The notes beneath the pieces are model-generated. The model had not been told where the DNA came from. It worked only from the letters and a program-made list of their open reading frames with translations, and made no database searches. The position numbers and the translations under genes were made by a program. A DNA stretch of 20,082 nt from a virus. The number at the start of each line of letters is the position of its first letter. The first letter of the stretch is position 1. The DNA is taken from positions 1 through 20,082 of IMG/VR virus record IMGVR_UViG_3300020395_000141; one strand, written 5' to 3'. Below, piece by piece: positions 7,483-14,161 of the stretch.

Positions 7483-7487
7483 AGGAG
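7483..7487 (+). promoter_or_regulatory. Ribosome binding site deciding the nrdB start
   Basis: AGGAG lies five bases before the ATG at 7493. The alternative ATG at 7454 overlaps the nrdA stop (TAATG) but has no comparable site, so 7493 is preferred. Confidence 0.6.
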
Positions 7488-7492
7488 TTAAT

Positions 7493-8647
7493 ATGAAGAA
7501 GAACAGTGTTAAGGGGATGACGGTATTTAATACCGACAAGGTTAATACTAAGAAGCAACCAATGTTCTTTGGAGCACCATTAGGTGTTCAACGTTATGAT
7601 AATTTTAAGTATCCTCAGTTTGAGAAACTGACTACTATGCAACTGGGATACTTTTGGAGACCTGAAGAGGTATCCTTACAGAAGGATAGAGGAGACTATC
7701 AACAGTTACGTCCAGAGCAGAAGCATGTATATACTTCTAATCTGAAGTACCAGATAATGCTTGATAGTGTTCAAGGTCGTGCTCCTGGTATGGCATTCCT
7801 TCCTTATTGTTCTTTACCTGAGTTAGAATCATGTATGGAAGTATGGTCATTCATGGAGATGATCCATAGCAGATCGTACACTTATATTATTAAGAATGTA
7901 TATCCAGATGCTTCTGAGGTTTTTGATACTATACTAGATGACAAACGTATCTTAGATCGTGCTGCTAGTGTAACAGAATCTTATGATACTTTTCTTAACT
8001 ATGCACAAGAGTGGGGTCAGGGAAGTATGTGGAGACAAGATTCAAAAGGATCTCCATCAGAAGAATGGACTAGAAAAGATTTAAAACGTTCACTTTATAG
8101 AGCAGTCGCCAATGTTAACATCCTTGAAGGTATTCGCTTTTACGTCTCTTTTGCTTGCAGCTTTGCCTTTGGTGAACTCAAACTTATGGAAGGGTCAGCA
8201 AAAATTATCTCCCTTATCGCCAGAGATGAGAACCAACATCTTGCCCTCACGCAAAATATATTAAACTTCTGGAGGAAGGGTGATGATCCTGATATGGTTC
8301 AGATAGTTAAAGAAGAGGAAGAGTGGACATATAAGATGTTTGATAGGTGTGTGAATGAAGAGAAAGCATGGGCAGAGTATTTGTTTAAGGATGGAAGTAT
8401 GATAGGATTGAATGACAAACTACTTCAGCAGTATGTTGAGTGGATTGCCAACCGTCGTATGAAGTCCATTGGTTTAAAACCAGCATACGATATACCTGCT
8501 AAGAATAATCCACTACCTTGGACAGCACACTGGATCTCTTCTAAGGGATTACAAGTAGCACCACAGGAGACAGAGGTTGAATCTTATGTTGTTGGTGGTA
8601 TCAAGCAGGATGTTAAAAAGGACACCTTCTCAGGATTTAAATTATGA
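7493..8647 (+). CDS. nrdB: Class Ia ribonucleotide reductase, beta subunit
   Basis: Generates and holds the tyrosyl radical used by NrdA. With the start at 7493 the protein has 384 aa; the upstream ATG at 7454 would add 13 residues unlike the family N terminus. Di-iron ligands are visible: Glu122 and His125 in MEMIHSRSY, Glu212 in NILEGIRFY, and Glu246 and His249 in IARDENQHLALTQ. Tyr129 matches E. coli Tyr122, the radical tyrosine, so this is a conventional Fe-tyrosyl class Ia protein rather than a radical-free variant. It is adjacent to nrdA, as in other T4-like cyanophages. Its stop overlaps a tiny membrane-peptide gene by ATGA. Confidence 0.95.
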   Translation: MKKNSVKGMTVFNTDKVNTKKQPMFFGAPLGVQRYDNFKYPQFEKLTTMQLGYFWRPEEVSLQKDRGDYQQLRPEQKHVYTSNLKYQIMLDSVQGRAPGMAFLPYCSLPELESCMEVWSFMEMIHSRSYTYIIKNVYPDASEVFDTILDDKRILDRAASVTESYDTFLNYAQEWGQGSMWRQDSKGSPSEEWTRKDLKRSLYRAVANVNILEGIRFYVSFACSFAFGELKLMEGSAKIISLIARDENQHLALTQNILNFWRKGDDPDMVQIVKEEEEWTYKMFDRCVNEEKAWAEYLFKDGSMIGLNDKLLQQYVEWIANRRMKSIGLKPAYDIPAKNNPLPWTAHWISSKGLQVAPQETEVESYVVGGIKQDVKKDTFSGFKL

Positions 8648-8721
8648 CCACATTTATAGTATGGGTATGTATTACAATTCTGTTGTACATATTTTTGAAA
8701 AATACAATTAACAATGCGTAA
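8644..8721 (+). CDS. Membrane micropeptide, 25 aa
   Basis: A very short gene starting with ATGA at the nrdB stop. Residues 3-19 (TFIVWVCITILLYIFLK) form a single membrane segment of ideal length, followed by a short polar tail. It overlaps the next gene by 8 bases. The two end-to-end overlaps and the clean hydrophobic segment argue for a translated peptide; the small size keeps the confidence moderate. The function is unknown; small single-pass peptides in phages often modulate host membrane proteins or lysis. Confidence 0.5.
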   Translation: MTTFIVWVCITILLYIFLKNTINNA

Positions 8722-9418
8722 ATATATTTTTGATGTTGATGGGACTTTGACTCCTAGTAGGAAGAAGATTGAACCAGAGTTCGCAGAGTTCTTCCGAGAG
8801 TTTATTAAAAACAATCATGTCTCTCTGGTTACTGGTAGTGACCGTGAGAAGACCTTAGAACAGGTTACACCAGAGATTTATAATTCTTGTAAGAGAGTTT
8901 ATAACTGCTCTGGTTCTGATGTGTATGAGGGAGATCTTATTATCTATAGAGATGAATGGGATTTACCTAAAGATGTAGAGATGCATCTAAAAGATGAATT
9001 GAACTTTAGTAAGTTCCCAGTTCGCAATGGTAATCATATTGAGAAGAGACCAGGTGGAGTTAATTTTAGTATCTTAGGTAGAGATCCTGATCCAATGCTT
9101 GGTAGGAAAGAATATATTAGTTGGGATAATATACATGGTGAGAGAACTTACATAGCAAGAAGACTTTTATATAACTTTCCAGACTTAACTGTAGCACTTG
9201 GAGGACAGACAGGTATTGATATAGGACCAAAGGGATCTGATAAGAGTCAGATTCTAAGAGACTTTGATAAGACTGATGATGTACACTTCTTTGGTGATAT
9301 GATGAAGGAAGGTCAGAATGACTATCCTTTAGCAATGGCAATACTTGATAATATGATGGGTACAGTTTATAATGTGGAAGATTATAAAGAGACTTGGAAA
9401 TTATTACTAAATATTTGA
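8714..9418 (+). CDS. Eukaryotic-type phosphomannomutase-like HAD protein, 234 aa
   Basis: The N terminus YIFDVDGTLTPSRKKI (Asp7, Asp9) is the HAD nucleophile motif in the form typical of PMM1/PMM2-type phosphomannomutases, which convert mannose-6-P and mannose-1-P. Further family landmarks are EKRPGGVNFSILGR (residues 110-123, substrate phosphate and sugar binding), Lys173 or Lys177, and HFFGDMMKEGQNDYPLA (residues 191-207, with Asp195, Asn202 and Asp203 as HAD motif IV). The length is near that of human PMM2 (246 aa). A general sugar-phosphatase role is the main alternative. A GDP-mannose 4,6-dehydratase begins at the right end of this window, which supports a mannose-nucleotide role. It overlaps the micropeptide upstream. 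Confidence 0.75.
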   Translation: MRKYIFDVDGTLTPSRKKIEPEFAEFFREFIKNNHVSLVTGSDREKTLEQVTPEIYNSCKRVYNCSGSDVYEGDLIIYRDEWDLPKDVEMHLKDELNFSKFPVRNGNHIEKRPGGVNFSILGRDPDPMLGRKEYISWDNIHGERTYIARRLLYNFPDLTVALGGQTGIDIGPKGSDKSQILRDFDKTDDVHFFGDMMKEGQNDYPLAMAILDNMMGTVYNVEDYKETWKLLLNI

Positions 9419-9439
9419 CATGACAATAAAGATTATGGG

Positions 9440-9910
9440 ATGGAACCCACCACAAAGACCTCAAATAGTGAAGGAGATTATGAAAACCCCTGGATATATC
9501 AAGGTTCAACTTTCACTTCTGCTGATATTGGCGACTTCTTCGGTTACGTCTACTGCATTACAAATATCAAGAGCGGTAGGAAGTACATCGGTAGGAAGAA
9601 CTTCCAACAGCATCGAAAGCATAGAGGTAGCAGACGCAAACGGACGAGTGAGAGTAACTGGAAGGCATACTACGGAAGTTCTAAAGAACTTAACGAAGAC
9701 AGGAAACTTCTGGGGAATAGTACATTCAAAAGAGAAATCCTCGGACTCTATCAATCTCAAGGAAAAGTAAATTACGAAGAGACAAGACAGTTATTTTTAA
9801 ATAATGTTTTAACTGAGTCCCTTGATGATGGTACTCCTGCATATTACAACAGTAATGTATTAGGGAGATATTATAAAAAAGATTATTATGAAGGTTCAGG
9901 AGACACATGA
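9440..9910 (+). CDS. GIY-YIG-like endonuclease, 156 aa
   Basis: Residues 35-55 contain GYVYCITN, then SGRKYIGRKNF, a GIY-YIG nuclease core with the Arg after the second motif (Arg52). WKAYYGSSKEL, then FKREILGLY and Glu113 or Glu114 in NYEETRQLF follow, as in small phage nucleases. The catalysed reaction would be DNA strand cleavage; this type includes both homing (Seg-like) and repair-type enzymes. No DNA-binding C-terminal domain of the I-TevI kind is seen, so a free-standing nuclease is favoured. The ATG at 9440 is chosen; a frame from 9420 overlapping most of the gene has no meaningful protein. It overlaps the next gene by 23 bases. Confidence 0.7.
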   Translation: MEPTTKTSNSEGDYENPWIYQGSTFTSADIGDFFGYVYCITNIKSGRKYIGRKNFQQHRKHRGSRRKRTSESNWKAYYGSSKELNEDRKLLGNSTFKREILGLYQSQGKVNYEETRQLFLNNVLTESLDDGTPAYYNSNVLGRYYKKDYYEGSGDT

Positions 9911-10388
9911 CATTATAATTAAAGATTATCCATATGCAGATTCTATTGATGTAGATTACTTCCCTTTAACTAGAGAAGTATATAATGCTGATGGTGGACT
10001 TACAAATGTTAGAGCACTTCAGACTGAGGTATATTATGATGTAGTAGATCCTAATATTAAAAATCTTTTTGATTGGGCATTAGGATTTCTTCCACAGGCA
10101 GACATATCAACACATGAGGTTGACCACTATTGGATAGCAAAGTATAATAGAGGAGACTTCACAGTAAGTCATACTCATTATCCATGTCTTTATTCGTTTG
10201 TTTACTTTGTAAATTCTCCTAAAGGGTCTTCCCCATTAGTGTTTACAACCAGTAAGCAAAGTGTAGAATCAAAGAGTGGAAGGATTGTAATCTTTCCTGG
10301 ATTTTTAGAACACTATGTTCCTGAGAATCAATGTGATAATAGAGTTATTATTGCAGGAAATTCCTATTTTACAGGACATTTATTATGA
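9888..10388 (+). CDS. 2OG-Fe(II) oxygenase-like protein, 166 aa
   Basis: Double-stranded beta-helix protein. The candidate metal triad is His95 or His97 (VSHTHYP) and His142 (PGFLEHYVP), with Arg152 (DNRVIIAGN) as the 2-oxoglutarate anchor. The intervening strands (LYSFVYFVNSP, GRIVIFPG) fit the fold. The first motif reads HTH instead of the usual HxD, a variant also seen in phage relatives annotated as 2OG oxygenases. The substrate is unknown. The start at 9888 lies inside the nuclease gene; no better in-frame start exists. It overlaps the next gene by 4 bases. Confidence 0.6.
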   Translation: MKVQETHDIIIKDYPYADSIDVDYFPLTREVYNADGGLTNVRALQTEVYYDVVDPNIKNLFDWALGFLPQADISTHEVDHYWIAKYNRGDFTVSHTHYPCLYSFVYFVNSPKGSSPLVFTTSKQSVESKSGRIVIFPGFLEHYVPENQCDNRVIIAGNSYFTGHLL

Positions 10389-10588
10389 ACGAGACCACGA
10401 ATGAGATTGTTACATTTGTACATGAATGGTCTATTGACCGTATATCAGAACTTTGGTATGAATCAGATGATGATCATAAGCGGAGGTTTGATGCTATGGC
10501 AATTTATGATGAATTTGCTGAGTGGACAGCAGAAGATCCAGACAAACGTGATCAAATAGAGGTCCTCTCAATTAAAAGTTTTTCCTAA
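10385..10588 (+). CDS. Small acidic hypothetical protein, 67 aa
   Basis: Starts with ATGA on the preceding stop. Acidic, probably helical (IVTFVHEWSIDRISELWYES, then EFAEWTAEDPDKRDQIEVL), Trp-rich for its size, with no membrane segment or motif. Not recognised. It is the last gene before a 128-base non-coding gap. Packing supports it as a real gene. Confidence 0.6.
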   Translation: MNETTNEIVTFVHEWSIDRISELWYESDDDHKRRFDAMAIYDEFAEWTAEDPDKRDQIEVLSIKSFS

Positions 10589-10591
10589 ATA
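10585..10591 (+). promoter_or_regulatory. Late promoter box CTAAATA
   Basis: CTAAATA overlaps the stop codon of the preceding gene and has the same core as the box at 1601. It heads the gap before the genes at 10717 and 10940; late transcription of the wall hydrolase would make sense, although the leader to 10717 would be long (about 120 bases). Confidence 0.4.
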
Positions 10592-10716
10592 ATTATTACC
10601 TTCACGGGTAAAATCAGCCAAGTAGAAGAATTTTGACATGTGGTAGCAATTTATTTTGCTCCGCTTTTTACGTTTCATGTACACATTTTTCTATGTTGGG
10701 TTACTAGTACAACTTA
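10592..10716 (+). other. Non-coding gap with partial promoter-like sequence and a weak hairpin
   Basis: TTGACA at 10633-10638 is a perfect -35 box and continues as TGTGGTAG, closely like the promoter at 11683, but at 17 bases downstream only TTGCTC is found, so a -10 box is missing. AGCAA (10645-10649) and TTGCT (10656-10660) form a 5-bp hairpin followed by a short T run (10663-10667), a weak terminator at best. TTACC and GGTAA near 10600 form another small hairpin. No gene is seen here. Confidence 0.35.
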
Positions 10717-10926
10717 ATGACAAGCAAGTATACTAGGGACATGCTAGTCAAGTCCATAGTTGCAAATCGTATGTCAGACGTAGATTCATCAGGAGATAAT
10801 GCACAGTACGTCAGTCAACTTAAAGATTTGTATCGGAAATGGGAGCATGTTTCGTCAGAGGAGTTAATCCTCATGTATAATAAGATTCAAAAGACTGCTA
10901 TCACACTAAGTCACTTAACCCCTTAA
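10717..10926 (+). CDS. Hypothetical helical protein, 69 aa
   Basis: Not recognised. Helical and charged throughout (MLVKSIVANRMSDVDSSGDN, then YVSQLKDLYRKWEHVSSEEL and ILMYNKIQKTAI), with no membrane segment or metal motif. It follows the non-coding gap and precedes the wall hydrolase by 13 bases, so both may share a transcript. Size and layout would also suit a small regulator, but no helix-turn-helix is clear. Confidence 0.6.
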   Translation: MTSKYTRDMLVKSIVANRMSDVDSSGDNAQYVSQLKDLYRKWEHVSSEELILMYNKIQKTAITLSHLTP

Positions 10927-10939
10927 AAGTTTTTTTGTT

Positions 10940-11344
10940 ATGATTCCAATCCCTTTAGTATGTTTAATGTACTCTACTCTCGATCCATCTGAGTATGTAG
11001 AGATAGCAAGAGTAGTACAAGTTGAAGCATACCGACATTCTAACGACGAATACGGTGTTGCTGCTAACATTATGAACCGAGTTGCATCTGACGACTTCCC
11101 AGATTCTATAACGGGAGTTACTAAGCAACCCCATCAATACGATGGATTAAAAAAATTTCCGAATAAGAAGATAGATCCAGAATTAGTCGCAAAGTTATCA
11201 TCACCCAAAGGGCAACTCGGTGTTTGTAATGCTCTGAATAAATTGGAAGGACGTAAGTATTTTAAGGGACAATCACAACTATATAATAGGGTTCCAGAAG
11301 AGGACCCCATGTTCCATCCTAATGGAAATTTTTATCACCACTGA
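10940..11344 (+). CDS. SleB-like cell wall hydrolase, 134 aa
   Basis: Resembles the SleB / Hydrolase_2 family of peptidoglycan-cleaving enzymes. The signature is ARVVQVEAYRHSNDEYGVAA (residues 23-42) with Glu29 as the likely catalytic acid, then NIMNRVASDDFPDSITGV (the family's NRV-xx-fPdtv pattern) and QPHQYDGL, ending with RKYFKGQSQLY and DPMFHPNGNFYHH. It would cleave host peptidoglycan at lysis or act in a virion. The N terminus (IPIPLVCLMY) is hydrophobic but too short for a convincing signal peptide, so export would need a holin; an alternative start is the internal Met10. About 134 aa is compact but covers the catalytic domain. Confidence 0.75.
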   Translation: MIPIPLVCLMYSTLDPSEYVEIARVVQVEAYRHSNDEYGVAANIMNRVASDDFPDSITGVTKQPHQYDGLKKFPNKKIDPELVAKLSSPKGQLGVCNALNKLEGRKYFKGQSQLYNRVPEEDPMFHPNGNFYHH

Positions 11345-11349
11345 CGATT

Positions 11350-11682
11350 ATGGACTTAGACAAGAACCAAGGTATTAAGCATGTTAATAGGAATGACCTA
11401 GGAGATTTTGGTGCAGATAATGTATCTGGGTTTATGGATTACATTGCCCAACAGGTAGGGGATGATGAGAATTCAATCTTACCTGCTGTAATGCAAAAAA
11501 ATACTGAGTCGATGGCATTGTATAATATGTCAAGAGCTCATCGTGAGAATTTAGATATTGTTACAGGTGCTCCTACCAAAGGATATAACAATAATAATTT
11601 TGACGACTATGATGATGATCCTAAGTTTGAGAAGAAGAAACCAAACCAACTCTTCTCAGATCATTACACACCTAAGAGGTAG
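11350..11682 (+). CDS. Hypothetical protein, 110 aa
   Basis: Not recognised. The N-terminal two thirds are helical (LGDFGADNVSGFMDYIAQQV, NTESMALYNMSRAHRENLDI). The last third is low complexity, with NNNNFDDYDDDP followed by KFEKKKPNQ, and probably disordered. It begins 5 bases after the hydrolase stop. Its TAG stop is followed immediately by the -35 box of a strong promoter, so a new transcription unit starts here. Function unknown. Confidence 0.65.
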   Translation: MDLDKNQGIKHVNRNDLGDFGADNVSGFMDYIAQQVGDDENSILPAVMQKNTESMALYNMSRAHRENLDIVTGAPTKGYNNNNFDDYDDDPKFEKKKPNQLFSDHYTPKR

Positions 11683-11711
11683 TTGACAAGTGGTAGTCAC
11701 TCATGTATAAT
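11683..11711 (+). promoter_or_regulatory. Consensus sigma70 promoter
   Basis: TTGACA (11683-11688), a 17-base spacer, and TATAAT (11706-11711): perfect matches at both boxes with ideal spacing. The start of transcription is expected near 11718. This is the strongest host-type promoter in the window and should be used by the cyanobacterial RNA polymerase right after infection. It points into the structured non-coding stretch that follows. Confidence 0.85.
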
Positions 11712-11748
11712 ACCTTTGTTGCAACGGCGGTTGTGACAGGGAGTGACT
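11695..11748 (+). repeat. 8-base inverted repeat flanking the -10 box and start site
   Basis: AGTCACTC at 11695-11702, in the promoter spacer, is the exact reverse complement of GAGTGACT at 11741-11748. The 38 bases between hold the -10 box and the predicted start. The arms could be paired operator half sites bringing a repressor to both sides of the promoter. Confidence 0.45.
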
Positions 11749-11935
11749 GAATAATCTTTCTGGCATATAGCTGGATAAGGTGATGAGACACAGGTGGTGC
11801 TGCTGGTTCTAGTGAACCAGAATCGACTTACCAGTCGGGTCTCAGGCAGGGATGTAATCTTACTTACTGTAGTAATGCCCGTCTCTTGTTGGTAATACAG
11901 GAATCCAACCTCCCACCTTTACTATTTTAAAAGCG
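11718..11935 (+). ncRNA. Putative structured RNA or 5' regulatory leader
   Basis: About 215 bases downstream of the consensus promoter contain no plausible gene but many perfect stems. CTGGTTC (11803-11809) pairs with GAACCAG (11814-11820) around a TAGT loop. CGACT (11824-11828) pairs with AGTCG (11833-11837). TGAGAC (11784-11789) and GTCTCA (11839-11844) enclose both. TTACT (11860-11864) pairs with AGTAA (11871-11875), flanked by GGCA/TGCC (11845-11848, 11876-11879). GTTGG (11888-11892) pairs with CCAAC (11905-11909). A small CAAC/GTTG hairpin lies near the 5' end (11722-11733). AGGTGG (11792-11797) can also pair with CCACCT (11913-11918), an alternative to the first set. No tRNA, tmRNA or RNase P signature was found. 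Whether it is a free RNA or the leader of the 11936 gene is open: no terminator is obvious before that ATG. Confidence 0.55.
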
Positions 11936-12148
11936 ATGGTTACTAAAACTGAGTTGATACATTGGAGACTACAAGCAGTATTGAGAGAGCATAGTTTCCC
12001 AGATTTAGAATACATCGGAGAGAGACCAAGTTATAAGACAGGTGATAATGTTCCTTGGTATCGTATAGGAAAAGCAGAAGTTCCTATTGATGCTATAACA
12101 GAATTTGAATGTGAGGAAGATGAAGATGGATCAGAGGATACCGAGTAA
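11936..12148 (+). CDS. Small acidic hypothetical protein, 70 aa
   Basis: First gene after the structured leader. Contains LIHWRLQAVLREHSFPDLEY, WYRIGKAEVPIDAITEFE, and an acidic tail (CEEDEDGSEDTE). No family recognised. The start ATG at 11936 has no strong Shine-Dalgarno site, so its translation could depend on the leader structure. It overlaps the cupin gene by about 23 bases. Confidence 0.6.
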   Translation: MVTKTELIHWRLQAVLREHSFPDLEYIGERPSYKTGDNVPWYRIGKAEVPIDAITEFECEEDEDGSEDTE

Positions 12149-12701
12149 AAAGAAGTCTCCTGATGATCTTTACCTTCAGACAGCATCTAAAGTAATCTCA
12201 GATCATGAGATAGATATTGATGAAGAAAAGATATTAGATCTTCTACAAATTAAATATAGATGGCCAGAACCTTCATTAGAAGTTATCAATCAATGTGGTA
12301 ACGTATCTAATGGATTTTTTGATTCTAAAGGGTATCTCTATTATGATAGATGGAAAGTTTTATATGACTTAGGATTCACAAGTCTTTTAAACAATATAAT
12401 GGACTTAACAAGTGACCTAAGAGAATTAGATAATAAACTGTATAAATTAAAAGGATCGGAGACTAATGCTAACTTATATCTCAGTCATGGGAGTGAGTTT
12501 AATAGATCTAGTTTTGATCCACATAAACATGAGTATCATGTAATTGTTAAACCCATTTATGGCACATGTGTATGGGAAGTAAATGGAAGAAAACAGACTG
12601 CTGATCCTAGTAGTGTTATTATATTACCAGCAGGTACAATGCATGCTGTAGTAGAGAATAAAGAACCACGATTATCTTTAACAATTAATATGTCAGGTTA
12701 G
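12126..12701 (+). CDS. Cupin (JmjC/2OG-like) metal-binding protein, 191 aa
   Basis: The C-terminal half carries both cupin motifs: DPHKHEYHVIVKPIYG (His133, His135, Glu136) and LPAGTMHAVVEN (PxGxxHxxxN form, His173), joined by the strand pair CVWEVNGRKQ. This is a single-domain cupin with an N-terminal helical part (residues 1-110) that has no clear relatives. It probably binds Fe or another metal and may be an oxygenase of the JmjC-like type, but the lysine or threonine that would anchor 2-oxoglutarate could not be assigned. Starts at 12105, 12120 or 12126 are possible; GAGG at 12113-12116 suits 12120 or 12126. Confidence 0.65.
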   Translation: MDQRIPSKKKSPDDLYLQTASKVISDHEIDIDEEKILDLLQIKYRWPEPSLEVINQCGNVSNGFFDSKGYLYYDRWKVLYDLGFTSLLNNIMDLTSDLRELDNKLYKLKGSETNANLYLSHGSEFNRSSFDPHKHEYHVIVKPIYGTCVWEVNGRKQTADPSSVIILPAGTMHAVVENKEPRLSLTINMSG

Positions 12702-12705
12702 AACA

Positions 12706-12948
12706 ATGATAGTAAGATGTAAAGAATGTAAAACTGAGATAACTAGTTCATCTAAACCTCAGGGTTGCGGATGTCCTAATAGACTGATAGTATATGACGA
12801 ACAGGTTAGTGCCAATGATCTTAGTAAGGTTATAATGGTTCAGAACCATGCCAAAGATCAATCATCATCTTTAAGTAAGGATGATATTGCTTGGCAAGAA
12901 CAAAGACGAAAGCGTAAAGTTCGTAAACTAAATTTTGAGGTACGTTAA
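12706..12948 (+). CDS. Small zinc-ribbon protein, 80 aa
   Basis: The N terminus MIVRCKECKTEI and SKPQGCGCPN provides four cysteines (Cys5, Cys8, Cys21, Cys23), forming a small zinc ribbon. A middle segment (YDEQVSANDLSKVIMVQN) and a basic C terminus (QRRKRKVRKLNF) follow. A family of small T4-like phage proteins has the same CxxC/CGCPN, NDLSKV layout (I recall DUF7695, not checked). It could bind nucleic acid through the basic tail. The stop overlaps the next start (TAATG). Confidence 0.65.
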   Translation: MIVRCKECKTEITSSSKPQGCGCPNRLIVYDEQVSANDLSKVIMVQNHAKDQSSSLSKDDIAWQEQRRKRKVRKLNFEVR

Positions 12949-13571
12949 TGCCAGCAGCAATTGAAAAATGGATAGGTTTATATCTCAGAGAGATCTGTGA
13001 TATACATGTTCCTTATGATGTACCACCTGGAAGACCACCAGAAGAGAAGGTAGGTCATACTATTGGATTTGATTTTAAAGGCAAGCAGATACTTGTTTGT
13101 CCTTATTGTATTGAATATAAGAATAAGTTTGACTATCTTAAAGAGGAGTGGTATGCCATCAAAGATAAGCATTCACCTGATTATGTAAAGGATAAGATTA
13201 TTAAACTTGCTAATAATATTAGGGTAATGGAATCTGGACGTGTAGGTGATGTTGGTTGGGATGTTAAATACCTATGTGATCCTACGGAGTTTACTCCTAG
13301 GCAACGTGCTCATATTGCTCTTAAAAGTTTCCCTCTCATGAAGAAATTCTTGTACAGTGGGATGATGGGTCTCAAGGCAAAACCTGGAGACGTAATCGCA
13401 TCACACCCTACAGGATTTAAATGGGATCTTGGACACACAAAGCATTCCGAGAAGAAAGGATCTCATCAAAGAAGTGTACTCTCTAAAAAGTATTTTAATT
13501 TTGGAGATGTTAAAGAAGATGGGATGCAATATGCATATTATGATGAGAACTTCCAGTTACAACCTATTTAA
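12948..13571 (+). CDS. Hypothetical protein with CPYC motif, 207 aa
   Basis: Not recognised. Visible elements are an early CPYC motif (residue about 51, a single Cys pair), ESGRVGDVGWDVKYLCDP, a helical stretch (RQRAHIALKSFPLMKKFLYS), and a conserved-looking C-terminal part rich in His, Lys and Gly (HPTGFKWDLGHTKHSEKKGS). The His-rich end could be metal- or phosphate-binding. There is no membrane segment. The start overlaps the zinc-ribbon stop by one base; the next gene, an oxygenase, begins two bases after its stop, so all three probably belong to one operon. Confidence 0.55.
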   Translation: MPAAIEKWIGLYLREICDIHVPYDVPPGRPPEEKVGHTIGFDFKGKQILVCPYCIEYKNKFDYLKEEWYAIKDKHSPDYVKDKIIKLANNIRVMESGRVGDVGWDVKYLCDPTEFTPRQRAHIALKSFPLMKKFLYSGMMGLKAKPGDVIASHPTGFKWDLGHTKHSEKKGSHQRSVLSKKYFNFGDVKEDGMQYAYYDENFQLQPI

Positions 13572-13573
13572 AA

Positions 13574-14161
13574 ATGTTTATTAACGAAGCAACTAAAATA
13601 GATACCAGTATATTTACAGATAATCTAGAACAGATTAAGAAGGATTATATTAGGTTTAGGGATAGGCAATACTTCTTTGACTATTCTCATACTTATAATC
13701 TTACTGCTAATGCTGGAGACTTCTCTGATTTTGTTCCAACACAGACTGGATATAAGTGGCAAGTATGTCCTATGATTTTTAATCGCTATGCGATTAGGGT
13801 TGTACCTTTAGAGATAAGACAGTCTTTTACAACTGATCTTTTATTAGCACAAGAAATAAAACCAGTTCTTGCTGTGTTCTCTATACTAGAATCAGGGGCA
13901 GAGTTAGATCCACATTCTGATGGTGATAAGAGAATAGATCCACAGTATTGGGATTCTACTGTATATAAATTCCACTTTGCTTTAGATGTACCAGAGGATG
14001 GTGATAGTGGATTAGTATGTGGAGGTGAGACAAGATTATTAAAGAATGGAGATCTTAATATATTTGATGAGGAAGGAGAACATTATGCATATAATAGAAG
14101 TACTGGTAGAAGAGGAGTTCTGATAGTCTCCTACATAAAAGCTGAGATTGACAAGGGTTAA
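13574..14161 (+). CDS. Aspartyl/asparaginyl beta-hydroxylase-like 2OG oxygenase, 195 aa
   Basis: Matches the Asp/Asn beta-hydroxylase family of 2OG-Fe(II) enzymes. ELDPHSDGDKR (His114-x-Asp116) and GEHYAYNRSTGRRGVLIVSY (His170, with Arg179 or Arg180 as the 2-oxoglutarate anchor) supply the facial triad and co-substrate site. The strand YKFHFALDVPEDG and the loop VCGGETRLLKNGDLNIFDEE lie in family order. The length is typical of the free-standing catalytic domain. The substrate is unknown; family members hydroxylate Asp/Asn in proteins or small molecules such as siderophore precursors. The promoter of the next unit lies within its last codons. Confidence 0.75.
   Translation: MFINEATKIDTSIFTDNLEQIKKDYIRFRDRQYFFDYSHTYNLTANAGDFSDFVPTQTGYKWQVCPMIFNRYAIRVVPLEIRQSFTTDLLLAQEIKPVLAVFSILESGAELDPHSDGDKRIDPQYWDSTVYKFHFALDVPEDGDSGLVCGGETRLLKNGDLNIFDEEGEHYAYNRSTGRRGVLIVSYIKAEIDKG

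Noticed and set aside
9117-9509. 130-codon minus-strand frame
   Set aside because: Opposite the phosphomannomutase-like and nuclease genes; Tyr/His/Leu/Ser-rich shadow composition.
9420-9770. 116-codon plus-strand frame starting just after the phosphomannomutase-like gene
   Set aside because: The overlapping frame from 9440 has a clear GIY-YIG-like core and is longer; this frame shows no family features.
10645-10667. Rho-independent terminator
   Set aside because: The hairpin has only five base pairs, few GC pairs and a T run set off by three bases; too weak to call.
11750-11925. Possible tRNA or tmRNA in the structured non-coding stretch
   Set aside because: No T-loop (GGTTCRA type), no consistent cloverleaf and no acceptor stem with CCA could be assembled; the GGTTC at 11805 belongs to a simple hairpin.
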